A DNA stretch of 11,731 nucleotides, from the NCBI GenBank assembly GCA_910583895.1, contig CAJTYJ010000014.1, forward strand, positions 49,835-61,565. Direction: 5' to 3'. The first letter of the stretch is position 1, and every line of letters starts with the position of its first letter. Positions 6,249 to 11,731 of this stretch are shown here, one piece after another. The position numbers were made by a program, and so were the translations under genes. This stretch comes from an uncultured Lachnospiraceae bacterium. GTDB taxonomy: Bacteria > Bacillota > Clostridia > Lachnospirales > Lachnospiraceae. The notes beneath the pieces were generated by a model. That model saw nothing but the letters and a program-made list of their open reading frames with translations, ran no database searches and was not told the origin of the DNA.

Positions 6249-7763
6249 ATGGCGAATAAGAGTGTGATAAAACTGACCGGAATATCAAAGTCCTTCGCCG
6301 GCGTAAAAGCACTCCAGGACATTGATCTGGACATACGGGAAGGAGAAGTCAGATGTCTGGCAGGAGGTAACGGCTGCGGAAAGTCGACGGTCATTAAAAT
6401 TATTTCAGGTTTCTACAAGCCGGATAAGGGGACGATTGAAATCAATGGGAAGCAGTATTCCCACTTAAATCCCCAGCAGGCGATTGATCTTGGCATTCAG
6501 GTAATCTATCAGGATTTTTCGGTGTTCCCCAATCTTACGGTGGCAGAAAACATCGCGTTGTCGGCAGAACGCCTGGACGGAAAGAAATTTGTAAACTGGA
6601 AACGGGTGAGAGAGAGGGCCCAGGAAGCACTGGATATGATCAATGTGAATCTGGATCTGGATGCGATCCTGTCAGAACTTCCGGTGGCAAGCAAGCAGCT
6701 GGTCGCTATCTGTCGGTCTCTTTTGCAGAATGCAAGGCTTCTGATTCTGGATGAGCCCACAACTGCACTGACTAAGAATGAAGTAAAATCACTGTTCAAA
6801 GTGATCAAAGATCTGCAGGCAAAGGGGATTTCCATCCTTTTTGTCAGCCATAAAATCGAAGAGGTCTATGAGCTTGCAAAGGAGCTGACGATTTTCCGGA
6901 ACGGAAAAAAAGTGATTGAGGGCTCTTTGCAGGAATTTGACCGGAAAAAGTTTGTCTACTATATGACCGGCCGTGAGATTGAGACGGTCAAATTCAAACC
7001 GGAGCACATCGGTGAGCAGCCTCTTTTTGAGGTGCAGAATATTGGTATCAAGGATCTGTTCAAGGATGTATCCTTTCAGCTGTACCCGGGAGAGATTCTC
7101 GGGATCACCGGTCTTCTGGGTTCTGGCAGAAGTGAACTGGCGAAAGCACTTTTGAATCTGGAGCGGATTACAGAAGGGAAGATTATCCTGGAAGGAAAAG
7201 AACTGACGGCTACTTCTGTGAAAGGGATGATCGATGCGGGGATCGCTTATGTGCCGGAAGATCGTCTGACCGAAGGTCTGTTCATGCCCCAGACGATTTC
7301 CAGAAATATGATCGCGGCTGTGATTGAACGGAATCTGAATAAGCTGACCCTGATCGACGATGCCGGCGTCAGAGAACGTTCGGAAAAATGGGTGGAGGAG
7401 CTGAAGGTAAAGACTCCGTCCACAGAGCTGCCGGTGCAGGCGCTGTCCGGAGGGAATCAGCAGAAAGTAGTGATTGCCAAATGGCTGGCAACCAATCCCA
7501 AAGTCCTGATCCTGAACAGTCCTACCGTTGGTATTGACGTGGGGGCGAAGGCGGATATCTATGATTATACCCGGATGCTGGCGGGCCGGGGCATGGGCAT
7601 TATCATCATCTCCGATGACATACCGGAAGTGGTGGACAACTGCAACCGGGTCCTTGTTATGAAAAAAGGACGGATTACAGACGAACTGAGCACAGACGGC
7701 CTAGAAGAGGATACATTGTCTGACATCCTGATTGATGCCAATAAGGAGGCTGCGACGAAATGA
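6249..7763 (+). CDS. Sugar ABC transporter double ATPase (RbsA/LsrA-like)
   Basis: A 504-residue cytoplasmic protein with two fused ABC ATPase domains, the usual size for RbsA/MglA/LsrA, powering uptake through the two permeases encoded next. NBD1 has Walker A GGNGCGKST (39-47), Q-loop Gln88 and Walker B LLILDEP (164-170), but its signature is degenerate: LPVASKQ (144-150) instead of an LSxxxQQ form. NBD2 has GLLGSGRSE (288-296, Arg in place of the Walker A Lys, normal for this family), a canonical signature LSGGNQQ (399-405) and Walker B LILNSPT (420-426), where the Asp-Glu pair is Asn-Ser. This leaves one canonical composite ATP site and one dead one. ATG at 6249 follows the purine-rich GGAAGGA (6236-6242) by 6 bases. 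The stop overlaps the next start by 4 bases (ATGA). Confidence 0.92.
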   Translation: MANKSVIKLTGISKSFAGVKALQDIDLDIREGEVRCLAGGNGCGKSTVIKIISGFYKPDKGTIEINGKQYSHLNPQQAIDLGIQVIYQDFSVFPNLTVAENIALSAERLDGKKFVNWKRVRERAQEALDMINVNLDLDAILSELPVASKQLVAICRSLLQNARLLILDEPTTALTKNEVKSLFKVIKDLQAKGISILFVSHKIEEVYELAKELTIFRNGKKVIEGSLQEFDRKKFVYYMTGREIETVKFKPEHIGEQPLFEVQNIGIKDLFKDVSFQLYPGEILGITGLLGSGRSELAKALLNLERITEGKIILEGKELTATSVKGMIDAGIAYVPEDRLTEGLFMPQTISRNMIAAVIERNLNKLTLIDDAGVRERSEKWVEELKVKTPSTELPVQALSGGNQQKVVIAKWLATNPKVLILNSPTVGIDVGAKADIYDYTRMLAGRGMGIIIISDDIPEVVDNCNRVLVMKKGRITDELSTDGLEEDTLSDILIDANKEAATK

Positions 7764-8770
7764 AAAAATTATTGAAAAGAAATGAATTTTATGTTGCGGT
7801 TACGCTGGTAGTGATGTGTCTGATCATCGGTCTGATGAATCCGGTGTTCTTCACCCTTGCCAATGTGGTCAGCCTGATGAAAAACGGAATCATTATGGGA
7901 ATCATGTCCTTTGCACTGATGCTGGGCATTATTGCCGGAGGAATTGACGTATCTTTCCCGGCCATTGCGGTCTGTGCCATGTATCTGACAAGCAAACTGA
8001 TGGAATCCCTTGAATACAGCGGTCCGGTCATCGTGCCGATTTTGATGGCAGTGGCAATCGGAACTGTTCTTGGACTTTTGAACGGAATCATCATTACAAA
8101 ATTTGAACTTCCGGCGTTTATTGTCACACTTGGTACTTCCTCCTTATTCTATGGACTTTTGATTACCCTGGCCGGTTCGAAACCGGTAAACCGGCTCTGC
8201 CCCTCCATGGAGGCTTTTGGCAAAGCACAGATGATCCGGGTGACCAGCGGAAGCACCACGGCAACCTGTACCTATACCTTCCTTTTCCTGGTTGCGATAC
8301 TTGTGATTGTACATATTATTTTGAAATATACGATGCTTGGACGAGGAATCTATGCAATTGGCGGGGACCGCGTGTCTGCAGAGAGAGCCGGATTCAACGT
8401 AAAAGGCATCACCATATTTGTCTATACGTTTATCGGTATGGCAGCCGGACTTGGGGGAATCTGCCATGCCATGCAGGCCCGCATGTGCATTCCCACAGAC
8501 CTGATGGGCAGTGAGATGATGTGCATCGCTGTGGTGGTTCTGGGCGGAACCAGCATTTCCGGCGGAAAAGGAACCGTAGTCGGAACGCTTCTTGGTCTGA
8601 TGCTGATCACGGTGGCGCAGAATTCGCTCATTTTGATCGGGATTACATCCATATGGCAGCAGCTTGTCTCCGGACTGATTATCCTGGCAGGTGTGTCTTT
8701 GTCCGCATACAAAGAATTGAAAAACAGCCGGAAGATTCCGAAGATTCTGGATGATGAGATGGAGGTGTAG
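7760..8770 (+). CDS. Sugar ABC transporter permease 1 (BPD_transp_2 family)
   Basis: A 336-residue polytopic membrane protein with about eight to ten hydrophobic segments, beginning with one at about 11-31. Family hallmarks are AIGGDRVSAERAGF (199-212), probably the cytoplasmic loop that contacts the ATPase, and GGTSISGGKGTVVGT (262-276). The C-terminal tail is short, charged and cytoplasmic. It most resembles the RbsC/LsrC/RhaP class. It starts in a 4-base overlap with the ATPase stop, so translation is probably coupled. It would pair with the next gene's product as a heterodimeric channel. A specific sugar cannot be named from the sequence. Confidence 0.9.
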   Translation: MKKLLKRNEFYVAVTLVVMCLIIGLMNPVFFTLANVVSLMKNGIIMGIMSFALMLGIIAGGIDVSFPAIAVCAMYLTSKLMESLEYSGPVIVPILMAVAIGTVLGLLNGIIITKFELPAFIVTLGTSSLFYGLLITLAGSKPVNRLCPSMEAFGKAQMIRVTSGSTTATCTYTFLFLVAILVIVHIILKYTMLGRGIYAIGGDRVSAERAGFNVKGITIFVYTFIGMAAGLGGICHAMQARMCIPTDLMGSEMMCIAVVVLGGTSISGGKGTVVGTLLGLMLITVAQNSLILIGITSIWQQLVSGLIILAGVSLSAYKELKNSRKIPKILDDEMEV

Positions 8771-8776
8771 ACGAGG

Positions 8777-9823
8777 ATGGCAAATAATACAGAACAGAAA
8801 AAACGCGTGAATTTCCTGAAAGGATTCACAGAGGACGCCAGTCTTATGCGTTTGTTTTTTATCATGGTGGTGGCGTTTATCCTGATGACCATCATCACAA
8901 AAGGAAAGTTTGTCACCGGAGCCAATATTTCTTCCATGGCAACTCAGTTTCCCGAGATCGGAATTCTGGCTATCGCAGTCTCTATTACCATGCTGCTGGG
9001 CGGGATTAACCTTTCGGTGGTCGGCATTGCGAATCTAAGCGGTGTGTTCTGCTGCCTGACCATCATCAAACTGGAACCGTCCATCGGTACCTGGCCGGCT
9101 ATTTTTATCGGTCTTATGGTGGCTCTGGTCTGCGGACTGGTCTGCGGCTTTTTGAATGGTCTTTTGATTGCCTATATTGGTATTCCGGCCATGCTGGCTA
9201 CCCTTGGCTCCCAGGAAATTTTTATGGGGTTGGGCATCGGGGTGACAGAAGGAGCGGCCGTGTTTGGAACGCCGGATGCTTTTACGTTTGTCGGTGCCGG
9301 AAAATTTCTGGGCATTCCCGGTCCGCTGGTTGTGTTCATGATTGTGGTGGTTATATTCACCATTTTGCTCCAGAAGAAAAAATATGGTATGGAGCTGTAT
9401 CTGTCCGGGACGAGCCCCAAAGCGGCAAGATTCTCCGGAATTAAAAACCAGAAGGTCATCATTATGACCCATGTGTTAAGCGGTGTGCTTTCTTCCGTGG
9501 CAGGCATCATCATTGCCTCCAGAGCGAATTCTGCGAAGGCCAGTTATGGTTCTTCCTATGTACTGCAGTGTCTGATCGTTGCGATTCTCGGCGGGATCAA
9601 TCCCAACGGCGGTTTTGGAAAGGTCAGCGGTGTGGTCATGGCAATTCTGACTTTGCAGTTTTTGTCCAGCGGATTTAATATGCTGCGTGTAGACAGTTAT
9701 TTTAAAACCTTTATCTGGGGAGCTCTGCTGGTGGGAGCCATGATTCTGAACTATTATGGCGACCGGATCAGTGAGAACCGGAAGAGACGCAATGCAGAAA
9801 AAGCAATAGAAAAGGAGAGCTAA
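8777..9823 (+). CDS. Sugar ABC transporter permease 2 (BPD_transp_2 family)
   Basis: A 348-residue polytopic membrane protein with a charged N-terminus and hydrophobic segments from about 25 onward. It is related to but clearly diverged from permease 1. The ATPase-contact loop reads SGTSPKAARFSGI (210-222), and the family glycine motif reads LGGINPNGGFGKVSG (271-285). The C-terminus is strongly basic and cytoplasmic. Two unlike permeases in series are the LsrC/LsrD or RhaP/RhaQ arrangement rather than the RbsC homodimer. ATG at 8777 follows permease 1's stop by 6 bases, with GGAGG at 8761-8765 inside the end of that gene as ribosome binding site. Confidence 0.9.
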   Translation: MANNTEQKKRVNFLKGFTEDASLMRLFFIMVVAFILMTIITKGKFVTGANISSMATQFPEIGILAIAVSITMLLGGINLSVVGIANLSGVFCCLTIIKLEPSIGTWPAIFIGLMVALVCGLVCGFLNGLLIAYIGIPAMLATLGSQEIFMGLGIGVTEGAAVFGTPDAFTFVGAGKFLGIPGPLVVFMIVVVIFTILLQKKKYGMELYLSGTSPKAARFSGIKNQKVIIMTHVLSGVLSSVAGIIIASRANSAKASYGSSYVLQCLIVAILGGINPNGGFGKVSGVVMAILTLQFLSSGFNMLRVDSYFKTFIWGALLVGAMILNYYGDRISENRKRRNAEKAIEKES

Positions 9824-9824
9824 A

Positions 9825-10832
9825 ATGCAGAGATTATTGAACAAACCAGAAGAGTATGTAGATGATATGCTAAAAGGAATCTATGCGGCCTACAAGGACC
9901 GTGTAACCTATGTGGAAGACGACATGCGCTGTTATGTCACAAAGCGTAAAAAAGAAGGAAAAGTTGGTCTGATGACCGGCGGCGGCAGCGGACATCTGCC
10001 CTTGTTTTTAGGGTTTGTCGGCGATGGAATGTTAGACGGCTGTGCCATCGGCGGCGTTTTCCAGTCGCCCAGTGCGGAGCAGATCGCCAATGTCACCCGT
10101 GAGATTGATTCCGGAGCAGGCGTACTGTATGTCTATGGAAATTACACCGGCGACATCATGAATTTTGAAATGGCAGAAGAGCTGGTGGACTTTGATGATA
10201 TCAAATGTCTGCATGTCAAGGGCTGTGATGATGTGGCTTCTGCACCAAAGGGCGAAGAGGACAAGAGGCGCGGTGTTGCGGGCATTTATTTTGTGATCAA
10301 ATGTGCCGGAGCGGCAGCAGATGCGATGCTTCCTTTGGAGGAAGTGGCGAGAATTGCCGAGAAGGCCAATGGAAGCGTACGTACGTTCGGTGTGGCGCTG
10401 TCTCCCTGCGTGATTCCGGAGAACGGAAAAGCGAATTTTGAGGTAAAAGAGGGCGAGATGGAGCTTGGCATGGGCATCCACGGAGAGCCGGGTGTTGAGG
10501 TCTGCCCATTAAAGACGGCGGATGAAACGGTTGATTATATGCTGGAACGTATTCTGGCGGATCTGGAAGTCAAAGAAGGGGACGAGGTAGCGGTCCTTAT
10601 GAATGGTCTTGGAGGAACTCCGCTGGAAGAGCTGTTTATCATGTATAAGAGGGTCACCGAGATTCTGGATGAGAGAAAAGTCAGCGTTTATTTTGCGAAG
10701 GCCGGTGAGTTTGCAAGCTCCATGGATATGGTCGGCGCTTCAGTCTCCGTGATGAAACTGGATGAGGAGCTGAAAAAATACCTCTCCACGGAAGCGGACA
10801 CCCCGTTTATCCATCAGAGTGCAATCCAGTAA
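9825..10832 (+). CDS. dhaK: DhaK-like ketose kinase, substrate-binding subunit
   Basis: A 335-residue protein of the dihydroxyacetone kinase K family, which binds a short-chain ketose covalently through a histidine hemiaminal. The key His lies in GMGIHGEPG (215-223, His219). Also kept are GGGSGH (52-57, His57 capping the substrate) and NYTGD (106-110, general acid/base Asp110). Compared with E. coli DhaK, recalled from memory, GGGSGHEP is GGGSGHLP here and the Lys before NYTGD is Gly105, so the substrate pocket is changed. The protein is slightly shorter than E. coli DhaK. ATG at 9825 follows GGAG (9814-9817) by 7 bases and the permease stop by one base. Substrate is inferred to be a small ketose brought in by the adjacent transporter. 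The symbol marks the family only; a C4/C5 ketose kinase of the LerK/DerK or apulose kinase kind is an alternative. Confidence 0.85.
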   Translation: MQRLLNKPEEYVDDMLKGIYAAYKDRVTYVEDDMRCYVTKRKKEGKVGLMTGGGSGHLPLFLGFVGDGMLDGCAIGGVFQSPSAEQIANVTREIDSGAGVLYVYGNYTGDIMNFEMAEELVDFDDIKCLHVKGCDDVASAPKGEEDKRRGVAGIYFVIKCAGAAADAMLPLEEVARIAEKANGSVRTFGVALSPCVIPENGKANFEVKEGEMELGMGIHGEPGVEVCPLKTADETVDYMLERILADLEVKEGDEVAVLMNGLGGTPLEELFIMYKRVTEILDERKVSVYFAKAGEFASSMDMVGASVSVMKLDEELKKYLSTEADTPFIHQSAIQ

Positions 10833-10853
10833 AAGGCAGGTAGATATAAGATT

Positions 10854-11483
10854 ATGGAGATCACAAGGGAAGATATCGTACGTTTTATTAAAAAAGCGTC
10901 AGAGGAAATGGACGCGAACAAAGACTATCTGATCGAACTGGACGCAGCGTCCGGAGACGGAGATCTTGGCATGACTATGAGTAAAGGCTTTCAGGCCGGA
11001 GCAGAAGCCGGTGAGGCTTTTGGGGAAGACGATCTTGGAAAGATGATCTTTAAGATCGGATCTGCCATCGCCGCAAAAGTTCCATCTACGATGGGAACGC
11101 TGATGGGAAGCGGATTTGTGGAGGCGGGCAAGGCGCTGAAAGGCAAAAAGAGTCTTGGAGCGGAGGACTTTGTGTCTTTCTGCCAGGCATACTATCATGG
11201 TGTGCAAAAGCGGGGAAAGGCCAGCCCGGGAGACCGTACGGTCTTAGATGCGCTGAAGCCGGCCGCAGACGCGGCAGCCGAAGCAGCCGCTGCAGGAACC
11301 GATGATCCAAAGGAACTGACCAGGATCGCCTATGAGGCAGCGCTCTCTGGTGTGGAGGCGACAAAATCTATGGCTCCTGTTCATGGAAAAGCTTATGTTC
11401 ACAGGGAAAAGCTTGCAGGGGTTCCTGATCAGGGTGCGATCGTGGGAAGCCTGCTGTATAAAGCGTGGGCAGAGACTTTTTAA
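10854..11483 (+). CDS. dhaL: DhaL-like ketose kinase, nucleotide-binding subunit
   Basis: A 209-residue all-helical protein of the DhaL family, the subunit that holds ADP/ATP and Mg ions and passes phosphate to the DhaK-bound ketose. The Mg-binding aspartates are present as LD(30) and GDGD (Asp35, Asp37), and RGKASPGD (120-127) matches the RGKAEPGD motif of E. coli. Two canonical motifs differ: GDADHG reads GDGDLG, and the nucleotide-loop GGASGPLFG reads as PSTMGTLMG (77-85). No DhaM phosphotransferase gene is visible in the window and DhaK and DhaL are separate rather than fused, so the phosphate donor (PTS via a distant DhaM, or ATP directly) is open. ATG at 10854 has only a weak, distant ribosome binding site (AGG at 10838-10840) and follows dhaK's stop by 21 bases. 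It is the last gene of the operon in view. Confidence 0.85.
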   Translation: MEITREDIVRFIKKASEEMDANKDYLIELDAASGDGDLGMTMSKGFQAGAEAGEAFGEDDLGKMIFKIGSAIAAKVPSTMGTLMGSGFVEAGKALKGKKSLGAEDFVSFCQAYYHGVQKRGKASPGDRTVLDALKPAADAAAEAAAAGTDDPKELTRIAYEAALSGVEATKSMAPVHGKAYVHREKLAGVPDQGAIVGSLLYKAWAETF

Positions 11484-11542
11484 AATGGTGCTGAAAAAAC
11501 AGCATGGTGTTTAGACAGACGCCCGACGGGCGCAAAAAAATA
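11484..11542 (+). other. Short hairpins just after dhaL, no clear terminator
   Basis: TGCTG (11489-11493) pairs with CAGCA (11500-11504) around six A's, and CGCCC (11520-11524) pairs with GGGCG (11528-11532) around GAC. The second is followed by an A run, not a T run, so neither is a convincing intrinsic terminator for the operon. Transcription may continue into the repeat region. Confidence 0.45.
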
Positions 11543-11731
11543 ATAGGGTAGAAACAACGGAACAATAAACCAGCATCTGTCTGCCCGAAGCCCAGGAAGG
11601 ATTTCATGGCGGGAAGCGGCAGGAAAGCCTTCCAGACTATAGGGCGAAGGGACAGGACAGATGCGGAACTATAAATCAGCATCTGTCTGCCCGAAGCCCA
11701 GGAAGGATTTCATGGCGGGAAGCGGCAGGAA
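11543..11731 (+). repeat. Tandem hairpin-forming intergenic repeat, two copies, second cut by the window edge
   Basis: Bases 11571-11625 and 11677-11731 are identical over 55 bases, with a start-to-start distance of 106. Similarity extends upstream through CGGAAC-N-ATAAA to an ATAGGG at 11543 and 11639, so units of about 96 to 106 bases seem to start there. Within the first copy GCATCTGTC (11573-11581) pairs with GACAGATGC (11656-11664), and GGAAGG (11595-11600) with CCTTCC (11628-11633). No convincing coding frame is present. It could be a dispersed repeat family or a structured RNA. Confidence 0.75.

Noticed and set aside
11518..11545. GC hairpin as the operon's rho-independent terminator
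   Set aside because: The stem is only five pairs and is followed by A's rather than T's on the + strand.
11543..11731. CRISPR array
   Set aside because: Only two copies, a 55-base identical repeat with internal long-range pairing and related flanks; no unique spacers of regular size and no cas genes.

Overview
The window looks like chromosomal DNA of a clostridial Firmicute, most plausibly a Lachnospiraceae-type gut anaerobe. The reasons are the G-rich Shine-Dalgarno sequences in front of most genes, consensus sigma-A promoters, a lipoprotein sugar-binding protein, the RbsA/LsrA-type transporter and the clostridial-style FMN oxidoreductase. The genus is an inference; no marker gene settles it.

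Left part (1-3456, + strand): the 3' part of a large gene whose N-terminal side is built from acidic 32-residue repeats (96-bp tandem units). It then runs through a charged helical segment into a C-terminal P-loop domain related to CbxX/CfxQ-type AAA proteins, with several catalytic positions changed. Six bases after its stop comes an ABC-F translation-factor ATPase of the Uup/YfmR type, whose ribosome binding site abuts the upstream stop codon.

Middle (3478-5011): a convergent gene on the - strand encodes an FMN-dependent nitronate monooxygenase/FabK-type oxidoreductase with a C-terminal four-cysteine cluster. Its promoter is a perfect TTGACA-N17-TATAAT, and a long palindrome covers the -10 and start site. 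The palindrome's core closely matches the FabT operator of fatty-acid regulons. The 427-bp divergent intergenic region also carries the promoter of the right-hand operon: an extended -10 promoter with two related palindromic sites and a hairpin-rich leader.

Right part (5012-11483, + strand): a single operon of six genes. These are a lipoprotein binding protein, a double ABC ATPase, two different BPD_transp_2 permeases, and split DhaK-like and DhaL-like kinase subunits. The gene order and the LsrB/RbsB-like binding protein point to import of a small sugar or polyol-derived ketose followed by ATP- or PTS-dependent phosphorylation by the DhaKL pair. The ATPase shows one intact and one dead composite ATP site. 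DhaK and DhaL keep the covalent His and the Mg-binding Asp residues but differ at substrate-side and nucleotide-side motifs. I infer a substrate other than plain dihydroxyacetone, for example a C4 or C5 ketose. The AI-2-binding residues of LsrB are not conserved.

Right end (11484-11731): non-coding, with two copies of a repeated, hairpin-forming element that runs off the window edge.
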